Below are positions 53,110 to 60,978 of a stretch of DNA of 60,978 nucleotides, piece by piece (the stretch's first letter is position 1; the number at the start of each line of letters is the position of its first letter). The notes under the pieces were generated by a model. The model did not search any database, was not told the origin of the DNA, and saw only the letters and a list, made by a program, of their open reading frames with translations. Source of the DNA: DAOUBP01 sp034432655 (lineage in GTDB: Bacteria; Chloroflexota; Anaerolineae; CG2-30-64-16); the NCBI GenBank assembly GCA_034432655.1, contig DAOUBP010000169.1, positions 1 through 60,978 of the forward strand. Reading direction: 5' to 3'. The position numbers and the translations under genes were made by a program.

Positions 53110-53511
53110 ATGTCAACTACAACCATCGAAGAGACTGCAGCCATTACCTTGACCGAGGCCGCAGCCCGCAAACTCGAGGAAATCATGATCCAAAAGGGCG
53201 TGCGCGAGACGCACGGCCTGCGCGTCTTCGTCAGCGGAGGTGGATGCAGCGGCCTGCAATACGGGATGACGTTTGATAGCAACCCACGGCCTATTGACAC
53301 CGTCTTCATGCAGCACGGGCTGCGCGTGATCATTGATCCGCAAAGCCTGATGTACATGGAAGGCTCCAACATAGACTACGTGGACAGCTTAATGGGCGGT
53401 GGCTTCCATATCGAAAACCCGAACGCCGTGGCATCCTGCGGCTGCGGCCATTCCTTCCGCACGAAAGACCAGGCGGGCGGCAACGGCGGCGGTTGCAGCG
53501 GCTGCGGTTGA
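53110..53511 (+). CDS. IscA/ErpA-type iron-sulfur carrier protein
   Basis: A-type Fe-S carrier, 133 residues, with the three conserved Cys: GGGCSGLQYGMTF and CGCGHSF. An added Gly/Cys-rich tail (GGGCSGCG) gives two more Cys beyond the family core. It transfers clusters to apoproteins, plausibly to the MoaA encoded 21 bases upstream or to other radical SAM proteins nearby. Part of a SufR-like, moaA, carrier unit. Confidence 0.93.
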   Translation: MSTTTIEETAAITLTEAAARKLEEIMIQKGVRETHGLRVFVSGGGCSGLQYGMTFDSNPRPIDTVFMQHGLRVIIDPQSLMYMEGSNIDYVDSLMGGGFHIENPNAVASCGCGHSFRTKDQAGGNGGGCSGCG

Positions 53512-53560
53512 TTGCGCTGATACGAAATAAAACGGTCACTCTTTTGCCAGCGAGGGCCCT

Positions 53561-55018
53561 ATGAAACCGGTGACACGCTCCGATTTGCGCAAGGTCGGTG
53601 ATTTCTTGTATGAAATCCCGGAGTCGTTCCGCGCGGACATGCGCGTCCCGGCGCACTTCTACGCCGACGACGACATCCTGGCGAAGGCGCTGGAAGATCG
53701 CTCGTTGGAACAGCTGGTCAACACGGCCACCCTGCCCGGCATCGTCGGGCAGGCCATGGCCATGCCCGACATCCACCAGGGCTACGGTTTCCCCATCGGC
53801 GGGGTGGTAGCCACCCGCCTGCCCAACGGCATCATCTCGCCTGGGGGAGTGGGATACGACATCAACTGCGGCGTGCGGCTGCTGGCGTCGTACATGGACG
53901 CCGAGGAACTCAAACCCCACATGCAGGCGCTGGCCGACGCGCTCTATCGCCATGTGCCCAGCGGGGTCGGCGTCAAGGGCCAGCTGCACATCAACAAGGC
54001 AGAACTGGATCGCATCCTGGCCGAAGGGAGCCTGTGGGCGCTCCGTGAAGGGTATGCAACGCGCGCCGATGTGGACCATACCGAACACAACGGGTGCGTG
54101 CCTGGTGCCGATCCCGCCAAGGTGAGCAACGAGGCCAAGAAGCGCGGCCTGGAGCAGGTGGGGACTTTGGGCTCCGGCAACCATTTCGCCGAGATTGACG
54201 TTGTATCGGAGATCTTCGACGCCGAGGCCGCAGACGCCTTCGGCCTGCGCCAGGGCCAGGCAGTGGTGCAGATTCACTGCGGCAGCCGGGGGTTGGGCCA
54301 TCAGGTGGCCACCGACTATATCCAGACCTTTCAGGCGGCCAGCAAGCGGTTCGGCTTCGACCTGCCCGACAAGCAGCTGGTGTGCGCGCCGCTGGACTCG
54401 CCTGAGGGACAAAACTACCTGGCCGCCATGAACTGCGCTGCCAACTACGCCTGGGCCAACCGTCAAGTGCTCACCTATCGCGTACGCGAGGCGTTCGAAG
54501 AGGTGCTGGGCGGCAAGGTGCGTAATTGGGAGCTCTACCTGGTGTACGACGTGGCCCACAACATGGCCAAGATCGAAACCCACACCATCGGCGGACGCGA
54601 AGTGAAGGTTTGCGTACACCGCAAAGGGGCGACCCGCGCGTTCGGGCCGGGCCATCCCGAAGTGCCCGCCGACTACCGTGCAATTGGGCAGCCGGTGCTG
54701 GTGCCGGGCAGCATGGGCACTGCCTCCTATGTGCTGGCCGGGACCGCCGGCAGCATGGCGCAGACGTTCGGATCGTGCTGTCACGGCGCAGGCCGCGTTC
54801 TCAGCCGCGCCGAAGCCAAACGGCAGGTGCGAGGAGAAAAACTGCGGGGCGAACTGGAACACGAAGGGATTGTCATTCGTGCCGGCAGCCTGGGCGGCCT
54901 GGCCGAAGAGGCGCCACAAGCCTACAAAGATGTAGATCGCGTGGTCGCCGTGGTAGAGGCCGCCGGCCTGGCGCGTATCGTCGCACGACTGGAGCCCCTG
55001 GCAGTCATCAAGGGCTGA
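53561..55018 (+). CDS. rtcB: RNA-splicing ligase RtcB
   Basis: Joins 3'-phosphate or 2',3'-cyclic phosphate RNA ends to 5'-OH ends using GTP and Mn. It has 485 residues, the long archaeal-type length. Metal ligands and neighbours are in DIHQGYGFPIGG (His72), GVGYDINCGVR (Asp100, Cys103), HCGSRGLGHQV and HNMAK. The guanylated His lies in HRKGATRAFGPGHPE. No archease or RtcA gene is adjacent. It follows the IscA-type gene by about 50 bases and precedes the radical SAM cluster. Confidence 0.96.
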   Translation: MKPVTRSDLRKVGDFLYEIPESFRADMRVPAHFYADDDILAKALEDRSLEQLVNTATLPGIVGQAMAMPDIHQGYGFPIGGVVATRLPNGIISPGGVGYDINCGVRLLASYMDAEELKPHMQALADALYRHVPSGVGVKGQLHINKAELDRILAEGSLWALREGYATRADVDHTEHNGCVPGADPAKVSNEAKKRGLEQVGTLGSGNHFAEIDVVSEIFDAEAADAFGLRQGQAVVQIHCGSRGLGHQVATDYIQTFQAASKRFGFDLPDKQLVCAPLDSPEGQNYLAAMNCAANYAWANRQVLTYRVREAFEEVLGGKVRNWELYLVYDVAHNMAKIETHTIGGREVKVCVHRKGATRAFGPGHPEVPADYRAIGQPVLVPGSMGTASYVLAGTAGSMAQTFGSCCHGAGRVLSRAEAKRQVRGEKLRGELEHEGIVIRAGSLGGLAEEAPQAYKDVDRVVAVVEAAGLARIVARLEPLAVIKG

Positions 55019-55117
55019 CAACGAAGTACCGACGTCGGTTTAGCGGCACACGTTGCTAACCCAAATCAAGCCAGCAGGTCAAGACCAGAGAGTATTCCAT
55101 TGCTAAGGGAGGAACCG

Positions 55118-56593
55118 TTGCGCGTTCTTTTTGTTGCACAGGAACTGAGCTATGAGCCACAAGGCATCATGTCCATGTCTGCCGTGTTGAAGCAGGCCGG
55201 GCATGACGTTGCCCTGACTGTAGCTGACATCGAAGATCCGATCGCGTTTGCGCGGCGCTATCAGCCCGATATCCTGGGCTATAGCGTGATGACCGGTTCG
55301 CAGCGCGGCTACTTCGACTTGAACCTGCGCATCCGGCAGGCATTGAACCCTGAGCGTGCTGCGGCGGGCAAACCCCCTGTTTTCTCTGCTTTTGGCGGCC
55401 CTCACCCCACCTTCTTCCCGGAAATGATCACCGAACCGGGCGTGGACGGTATTTGCATCGGCGAAGGAGAGGGCGCCATCGTTGACCTGGCAGATGCCCT
55501 GGCAGCGCGCAACGGTTCGTTCAAAACCGATATCCCCAACTGGTGGTTCAATATCGAGGGGGAGATCATCAAGAACCCACCGCGGCCCCTGATCCACGAT
55601 CTGTCGGCATTACCGCACCCGGATCGGGCCCTGGTCTACGATAAGTTCCCGACCCTGGCCGCCAGCAGGATCAAGCATTTCCTCAGCTCGCGCGGCTGCC
55701 CCTATGCGTGCACCTACTGTTTCAATCACGCCTACTATCAGATTTACAAGCGCGAAAAGCGCGGTCAGCAGCGCTCGGTGGATGACGTCATCGCCGAGGT
55801 GAAAGAAGTGCGGGCGCGCTGGCCTCTGGAGCAGGTGGTCTTCATTGATGACCTGTTCATCATTTACAACGACTGGCTGGAAGAGTTCGCCGAAAAATGG
55901 CCAAAGGAGGTCGGGCTGCCCTTCTTCGCCAATGTGCGCGCTAACCTGCTGGTCAAAGACCCGCGCAAGGTGGAGTTACTAAAAAAGGCCGGCTGCGCCA
56001 CCGTCAGCATGGGCATCGAGGCAGCCAACGACCGTATCCGGGTGGAGCTGCTCAAACGCCGGATGGACCGCCAGGAGATCATCGAAGCAGGGCGCATGGT
56101 GCGCGCGGCCGGTATTCACATCACCGCCACGAACATCTTGGGATTGCCCACCAGCACCCTGGAAGACGACCTGGACACGATGCGTTTGAACGCCCAGGCG
56201 CACATCAGCTACGCCTATGCCTTCCTCTTCCAGCCCTATCCGGGCACTGAGCTGGGCAAGTTCACCGAAGAAAACGATCTCCTGGCCTTTGACCTCGATG
56301 ACATCGGCGAGGTGGCCTGGGATCATTCCATCCTCTCCTTTGCCAGCGAGGAAGACAAACGCGCCCGCGAGCACCTCCAGCGGCTGTTTGCCATCGGGGT
56401 GGAATGGCCCTGGCTGGAGCCGATCATCCGCCAGCTGATCAAGCTGCCCCATCATCCGATCGTGGACAAGCTTTTCTGGTGGATTCACAAATTGCATAAA
56501 GGGTATGCTATCTACCACCGCGTCCACCCTGTCAACGCAGGGCCGCTCGAATTGCTAAAGACAGCGATCCATTTCATGAGAATCAAAAGTTAA
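55118..56593 (+). CDS. B12-binding-type radical SAM protein, cluster member 1
   Basis: A 491-residue protein with an N-terminal cobalamin-type domain (1-130, including AFGGPHPTFFPE at 91-102) and a radical SAM core with C194-x3-C198-x2-C201 (RGCPYACTYC). TTG 55118 is chosen: AAGGGAGG precedes it and the product then begins MRVLFVAQEL like the two following paralogues. GIEAANDRIRVELLKRRM is the typical segment after the core. The C-terminal ~90 residues are helical and unassigned. Substrate unknown. Confidence 0.85.
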   Translation: MRVLFVAQELSYEPQGIMSMSAVLKQAGHDVALTVADIEDPIAFARRYQPDILGYSVMTGSQRGYFDLNLRIRQALNPERAAAGKPPVFSAFGGPHPTFFPEMITEPGVDGICIGEGEGAIVDLADALAARNGSFKTDIPNWWFNIEGEIIKNPPRPLIHDLSALPHPDRALVYDKFPTLAASRIKHFLSSRGCPYACTYCFNHAYYQIYKREKRGQQRSVDDVIAEVKEVRARWPLEQVVFIDDLFIIYNDWLEEFAEKWPKEVGLPFFANVRANLLVKDPRKVELLKKAGCATVSMGIEAANDRIRVELLKRRMDRQEIIEAGRMVRAAGIHITATNILGLPTSTLEDDLDTMRLNAQAHISYAYAFLFQPYPGTELGKFTEENDLLAFDLDDIGEVAWDHSILSFASEEDKRAREHLQRLFAIGVEWPWLEPIIRQLIKLPHHPIVDKLFWWIHKLHKGYAIYHRVHPVNAGPLELLKTAIHFMRIKS

Positions 56594-56664
56594 GGAGCGA
56601 ATGGGCGAATGACAGCCATCGGCCATTTGCCATCCGCCGTTCGCCCATTCGTCCACTCGTTCCA
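56592..56664. repeat. GCGAATGGGCGAATG / CGCCCATTCG inverted words
   Basis: GAGCGAATGGGCGAATG at the left and CGTTCGCCCATTCGTCC at the right of a 73-base spacer form an inverted repeat between cluster members 1 and 2. The words belong with the GAATCAGC family at 44719. Confidence 0.65.
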
Positions 56665-56676
56665 ACGGAGGTTTCC

Positions 56677-58182
56677 TTGCGAGTCATCTTGATCAACCCG
56701 AGATTCCGCCTGCCGATTGACACGCGGACTACGCCCCATTTGGGATTGGCTTATCTGGCTGCGGTGTCGGAGCGCCGCGGGGATGAGGTGCGGATCTACG
56801 ATGCAGACGTCGAAGACCAGCCATTGGCTGATGTATTACACGAATTTAAGCCGCATCTGATCGGCATCACGGCCAACACCCCCCAGGTCAAACAGGCCTG
56901 GCGCACGGCCGCGGCCATCAAGAAAGAGATGGACATCCCCATCGTGCTGGGCGGCCCGCACCCCAGCGTGGTGTCGGAGGACCTGGACTTCGAATCGCTA
57001 CGCCAGCCCGCCGTGGACCTGGTGGTGCGCGGCGAGGGTGAAGGCCCCTGGCTCGAGATCAGTAATACAATCGAGTCTTTTATCCGCGACCAGGGCTTTC
57101 AGACCGGGGACTTTGCCCGACGGCTGATGGATCCGGCCATTGACCTGTTCCGCGAGATCAAAAGCACTAGTTACAAGACCAGCGACGGCCAGCTGCACCG
57201 CAACCCCGATGGGCCTGTCATCGCCGACCTGGACAGCTTGCCTTGGCCGGCTTACCATCTGTTCAAGATGGACCGTTACACCAACCTGCAACCTGCCACC
57301 GACGCGGTGCCCGGCGAGCGCAGTTTCTCAATTCTCACCAGTCGCGGCTGTCCCTACCGATGCACCTTCTGCTCACAAAGCATCATGCCCATCAAATGGC
57401 GGGCCCGGTCGCCGGAAAACGTGATCGAGGAGTGGCGCCATCTGGTACGCGATCTAGGTGCATTGGAGATCGGCGTGCTGGACGACAGCGCCAACATCCG
57501 TAAGAACCGGCTGCACCAACTGGCAGATCTGCTCATCGCCGAACGGCTCAACCATGTGCCGTGGATCTTTGTCAACGGCATCCGCGCCAACCTGGCGGAC
57601 TACGATTTGCTGGTCAAACTTAAGAAGGCGGGCTTGAAGCGCACCGCGTTCGGCGTGGAGACCGGCGACGAACAAATGATTATCAAGATTGACAAACACG
57701 TGGATCACGACACCATCCGCCAGGCGTTCAAGAACGCCAAAGCGGCCGGTATCGAGACCATCGGCTTCTTCATCATCGGCCTGCCGGGCGACACGCGCGA
57801 AACCATGCAGAAGACCATTGACTTTGCGATCGAACTCGACCCGATGATCGCCAATTTCAGCATGATGACCCCCTATCCGGGCACCATCGTGTACGAACAG
57901 GTCAAAAAGCATGGCCGGTTCCTGGTGCAGGACTGGGAAGACTACGTGTTCTTCGACCAGAAGGCCCGGTACGAAATGGGCGACCTGACGGCCGAGTTGA
58001 TGGAAGAGATGTACCGGAAGGCTTATCGTCAGTTCTACTGGCGCCCCAGGTACATCCTGCGAGCTATGAGCCGCAAGGACTTCTGGCTGAAATTCGGCCG
58101 CAACGCCCGTATCGCCTGGCGCACCATCGTGCCGCGCAAAGAGAAAACTGGGCTGCGCCGGGCAGTCGAAGCGGCTGCCTGA
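56677..58182 (+). CDS. B12-binding-type radical SAM protein, cluster member 2
   Basis: A 501-residue paralogue with a B12-type N-domain (1-125, VLGGPHPS at 90-97) and core Cys225-x3-Cys229-x2-Cys232 (RGCPYRCTFC). Between them, about residues 126-172, is an extra segment absent from the next paralogue. Starts at TTG 56677 after an ACGGAGG site. FGVETGDEQMIIKIDKHV is the conserved post-core segment. A separate transcript is not indicated; it probably runs with the genes on either side. Confidence 0.86.
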   Translation: MRVILINPRFRLPIDTRTTPHLGLAYLAAVSERRGDEVRIYDADVEDQPLADVLHEFKPHLIGITANTPQVKQAWRTAAAIKKEMDIPIVLGGPHPSVVSEDLDFESLRQPAVDLVVRGEGEGPWLEISNTIESFIRDQGFQTGDFARRLMDPAIDLFREIKSTSYKTSDGQLHRNPDGPVIADLDSLPWPAYHLFKMDRYTNLQPATDAVPGERSFSILTSRGCPYRCTFCSQSIMPIKWRARSPENVIEEWRHLVRDLGALEIGVLDDSANIRKNRLHQLADLLIAERLNHVPWIFVNGIRANLADYDLLVKLKKAGLKRTAFGVETGDEQMIIKIDKHVDHDTIRQAFKNAKAAGIETIGFFIIGLPGDTRETMQKTIDFAIELDPMIANFSMMTPYPGTIVYEQVKKHGRFLVQDWEDYVFFDQKARYEMGDLTAELMEEMYRKAYRQFYWRPRYILRAMSRKDFWLKFGRNARIAWRTIVPRKEKTGLRRAVEAAA

Positions 58183-58280
58183 TAAGCAGACGAACACCAT
58201 GCAGCAGACAAGGAATGCCGGCAAACAAGCCCTATCCCTGTCCATTTGTTCCCAGGTCTGCTTACATATCCGGAGGTAAC

Positions 58281-59759
58281 GTGAAAGTAGCATTCGTTGG
58301 CCCCAAGTGGCACGAAATGGTCAACTCATACCCGTCACTCGGGCTGGGCTATCTAGCGGCTATCGCCGAGCAAGAGGGCCACGAGGCCGCCATCTTCGAT
58401 ATGGGCCTGCGCCCGAAAAAGCCGATCACGGAAGAGGTCAAGGAGATCGTGGCCTGGAAGCCTGATGTCATCGCCTTCACCTCGATGACGACTTCGTATC
58501 GCAGTGTTGAAGAATCAGTGGTCTTGCTTAAGGACGCCTTGGGGAAGAAAGTACCCATCATCATCGGCGGCCCCCATGCCACTACCCTGCCCGAACTGAC
58601 CCTCCAAAACCCGAACATTGATTTCCTGGTCTACGGCGAGGGGGAATACGTTTTTCGGGACTGGTTGCGGCAACTCGCCGCAGGAGATACAAACTGGGCC
58701 AAGAACCGTGGGCTGTGGTACAAAGATGAGAACGGCCACGTCGTAAACGGCGGGGAACGTGAACTGATCCCGAACCTGGACGAGTTGCCTTTCCCGGCAC
58801 GCCACCTGTTCGATTTGAAGGCGTATCCGCTTTATGCGCCTGATGGTCAGCAGATGATCACCGTGTTGACCAGTCGCGGCTGTCCTTACAAATGCTCATT
58901 CTGTTTCAAAGGGATCGTAGGCCGTACCTACCGTCAACGCAGCCCTGAAAACATCGTCGCCGAGCTGCGCCAGATCATTGATCGGTACGGGGTACGCAAC
59001 TTCTACTTCATGGACGACCTCTTCACCATCAATGTCAAACGCCTGGAAGCAATCCTGGACTACTTTATCGCACAAAACCTTGACGTGCGCTGGCGCTGCC
59101 TCGCACGCGTTGACCGGGTCAATCCTGACTTACTGAAGAAAATGTACAAGGCTGGCTGTCGGCAGATCCATTTCGGCATTGAGTCTGGCAATCCGGAGAT
59201 CCTCAAGCGGACGGCCAAACATATCAACCTTGATCAGGTGCGTCAGGCGATCGAGTGGACCGAAGACGCCGGCATCATGACCAAGGGCTATTTCATCTTG
59301 GGCCTGCCCGGGGACACCGAAGAGACCATGAACCAAACCATCGAGTTTGCCGCCAGCCTGCGGCTGAGTGAGGCGATGTTCTCCATCGCCACGCCGATGC
59401 CCGGCACCGAGCTCTGGGAGGAGCTGATCCACAAGAACCCGGATACGGTCTACAACGCCGATTTCACCAAGAGCTACTACTATAATTCCTACACCAGCGA
59501 AATCGCGCCGTTCATGAACGTCTCGGAAGTCAGTGACGACAAATTGAGCAAGATGGCCATTAGGGCCCGCCAGCGTTTCCTGGAAGCCAAAGAAAAGCGC
59601 AAATATGTGCGCTATTTTGGTCCAACATGGGGCAATCGCATCTATCGGGTGGCCCATATCAAGCCGATCCAACAAGTAGGCCGGACGATCCTAAACCTGG
59701 GCCTGTTCCCGCGATTCCGTCAGCTACAACCTAAAGAGGAAAGAGAGGCGTGGGCGTAA
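58281..59759 (+). CDS. B12-binding-type radical SAM protein, cluster member 3
   Basis: A 492-residue paralogue starting at GTG 58281 (MKVAFVGPKW, GGAGG site). It has a B12-type domain (1-125, IIGGPHATTLPE) and core Cys201-x3-Cys205-x2-Cys208 (RGCPYKCSFC), then GIESGNPEILKRTAKH. The motif HLFDLKAYPLYAPDGQQM precedes the core, as in related B12-radical SAM proteins. Its stop overlaps the start of the SPASM-like gene by 10 bases. Function unknown. Confidence 0.86.
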   Translation: MKVAFVGPKWHEMVNSYPSLGLGYLAAIAEQEGHEAAIFDMGLRPKKPITEEVKEIVAWKPDVIAFTSMTTSYRSVEESVVLLKDALGKKVPIIIGGPHATTLPELTLQNPNIDFLVYGEGEYVFRDWLRQLAAGDTNWAKNRGLWYKDENGHVVNGGERELIPNLDELPFPARHLFDLKAYPLYAPDGQQMITVLTSRGCPYKCSFCFKGIVGRTYRQRSPENIVAELRQIIDRYGVRNFYFMDDLFTINVKRLEAILDYFIAQNLDVRWRCLARVDRVNPDLLKKMYKAGCRQIHFGIESGNPEILKRTAKHINLDQVRQAIEWTEDAGIMTKGYFILGLPGDTEETMNQTIEFAASLRLSEAMFSIATPMPGTELWEELIHKNPDTVYNADFTKSYYYNSYTSEIAPFMNVSEVSDDKLSKMAIRARQRFLEAKEKRKYVRYFGPTWGNRIYRVAHIKPIQQVGRTILNLGLFPRFRQLQPKEEREAWA

Positions 59760-60865
59760 GCGCCATGAGCAACAAAAACGGCAACCAATCACAAAACACA
59801 GGTGCTAGCGGTCAACGGAGTTTCATGGAGCGCCTCGAAGAAGCCACGCGCTGGCGGCGTAACCAGTTGCTCAGGCCGATTAAGTGGCTTGCCTACGAGA
59901 CGGGCCAGACGCGCTGGGTACCGCCCCCGGACAGGCTCTATATCGAATCCACAAACATCTGTAATCTCAGCTGCATCATGTGCCCCACCGGCCGCAAAGA
60001 GCAGACCCGCAAAAAAGGCTACATGGACTTTAACCTGTTCAAAGCCATCGTAGACGAAATGGCACCGTGGGTGCAGGCCACCACCCTCCACATCTGGGGC
60101 GAGCCGCTCCTGCACCCGCGGCTGTTCGATATGATCGCCTACTGTCACCAGAAGGGATTACGGAGTGAGATCAGCACCAACGCCACCTTGCTGACCGAGG
60201 AACGCTCGCGCAAGATCCTGGATGCCGGCCTGGGCGCCATTTACCTGTGTCTGGACGGGATGCGGCCGGAGACATACGAATCTATTCGCATCAACGCTGA
60301 CTATGAGAAAACCAATGCAAACATCCGGCGCTTCATCGAGCTGAAGCAGGCTGGGGGATATCGAGAGCCCTTCGTCAACCTCCAGATCATCGAGATGGAA
60401 AAGACGGTGGGTGAGATCAACTCGTTTGTCGAAGCCTGGCGGCTTCCTGGCGTAGATCGCATCAATGTCAAACCGTTCGATTCCTGGGGCGGACAGATCG
60501 AAGATATCAATAAGCTGGAACCAGGGGAAGACCCGATCCCGGTAAAACGCTACGCCTGCCCTAACCTGTGGTATCACACACACATCTACTGGGATGGCCG
60601 CATCGCAATGTGCGACCGCGACTTTAACTTGCGCTACGACCTGGGCAGCGTCCGGAACCCCGACGGCACCGTCAGCGTCTTGAAAAACTGGAATGGGCCG
60701 AAGATGCAAGAACTGCGACGTCTGCACGTACAAAACGACCTGGAGCATGTCTCACCTTGCAATACCTGCACCGAGTGGGCCTGGTGGAGGCCATCGCCGT
60801 TTAGATCGCACGGCAACTACAACGCGGCCAAGTTAGAATCGGCCGAACAAGGCAGCAGCCAATAG
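59750..60865 (+). CDS. Radical SAM protein with SPASM-like C-terminal domain, cluster member 4
   Basis: A 371-residue radical SAM enzyme without a B12 domain. The core motif is C71-x3-C75-x2-C78 (CNLSCIMC), followed by ISTNATLL. The C-terminal region has four extra Cys in YACPNLW, AMCDRD and SPCNTC, fitting a SPASM or twitch auxiliary cluster. The N-terminus is Asn/Gln-rich and may be disordered. GTG 59750 overlaps member 3; ATG 59765 is the alternative. Such enzymes often modify peptides or sugars. A dispersed palindrome follows within 25 bases. Confidence 0.85.
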   Translation: MGVSAMSNKNGNQSQNTGASGQRSFMERLEEATRWRRNQLLRPIKWLAYETGQTRWVPPPDRLYIESTNICNLSCIMCPTGRKEQTRKKGYMDFNLFKAIVDEMAPWVQATTLHIWGEPLLHPRLFDMIAYCHQKGLRSEISTNATLLTEERSRKILDAGLGAIYLCLDGMRPETYESIRINADYEKTNANIRRFIELKQAGGYREPFVNLQIIEMEKTVGEINSFVEAWRLPGVDRINVKPFDSWGGQIEDINKLEPGEDPIPVKRYACPNLWYHTHIYWDGRIAMCDRDFNLRYDLGSVRNPDGTVSVLKNWNGPKMQELRRLHVQNDLEHVSPCNTCTEWAWWRPSPFRSHGNYNAAKLESAEQGSSQ

Positions 60866-60888
60866 GTGACAGAAACAGCATGGTAACC

Positions 60889-60978
60889 TCTTATGGAGAC
60901 AACAGATAGACATCACACATAGCGGAGTTCGCATCCTCAGATGCGAACAGGCGGCATCTGAGGATGCCGCGCTCCGAT
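60889..60978. repeat. Long palindromic (MITE-like) element, copy 2 (cut by window end)
   Basis: 88 of 90 bases are identical to 44819-44908, including the 14-bp inner stem. The right outer arm lies beyond the window. It is directly after the fourth radical SAM gene. Confidence 0.85.

Noticed and set aside
53330..55021. A 563-codon open frame antisense to rtcB
   Set aside because: Shadow of rtcB with no recognisable content.

Overview
The window is a high-GC bacterial chromosome segment that reads best as Chloroflexota (Anaerolineae/Caldilineae-like). The main pointers are a secreted protein with the VYAPLVNK-type motif followed by Thr-Pro spacers, a Gram-positive-like control set (Rex, RNase Y, RNase J, a CGAAC-N4-GTTC SOS-type box before recA), a bactofilin plus DUF4446 protein, frequent GTG/TTG starts, and long spacers full of short repeated words. 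This placement rests on gene content alone; no rRNA or other marker is present. I recognise no intact tRNA or rRNA gene, CRISPR array or phage.

Layout. 1-2 kb: a cobalamin-type radical SAM enzyme and two small unknown genes. 2-4.4 kb (minus): a flavoprotein of the succinate dehydrogenase/fumarate reductase family coupled to a DoxX-like membrane protein. 4.6-7.3 kb: clpB. 7.6-9.6 kb: a metal ABC transporter behind a strong promoter with a palindromic operator. 9.6-12.2 kb: rdgB (minus), prs, DUF4446, bactofilin. 12.2-23 kb is almost entirely minus strand: a 2-oxoacid:ferredoxin oxidoreductase operon running on into an aminotransferase, a CBS protein, a ThiF/MoeB protein and a GNAT, preceded by a radical SAM gene with a structured leader, a second CBS protein and rex. 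23.4-29 kb: a MacA/MacB exporter and two surface proteins. 29.4-35 kb: recA, a 570-bp gap with an orphan terminator, recX, rny and (minus) rnj.

36-46.4 kb holds the arginine pathway: argC, argB, argD, a GNAT-type N-acetylglutamate synthase, homoserine dehydrogenase, argG, argJ, a lipid acyltransferase, then argH on the other strand behind an aldo/keto reductase. argF and carAB are absent here. Arginine-region spacers carry short-word repeats, and argC, argH and argJ appear to contain the same kinds of words as in-frame insertions. 47.7-50 kb: a GNAT and metG. 50.1-51.4 kb is an AT-rich gap with DnaA-box-like sequences, a transposase-like HTH gene and spaced palindromes. 51.4-55 kb: a SufR-like regulator, moaA, an IscA/ErpA protein and rtcB. 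55.1-60.9 kb: four consecutive radical SAM genes, three with B12-type N-domains and one SPASM-like, ending in a second copy of a long palindromic element also found at 44.8 kb.

The likeliest undescribed items are the radical SAM cluster, the repeat system that reaches into coding sequence, and three candidate structured RNAs (21.5, 30.7 and 36.0 kb).
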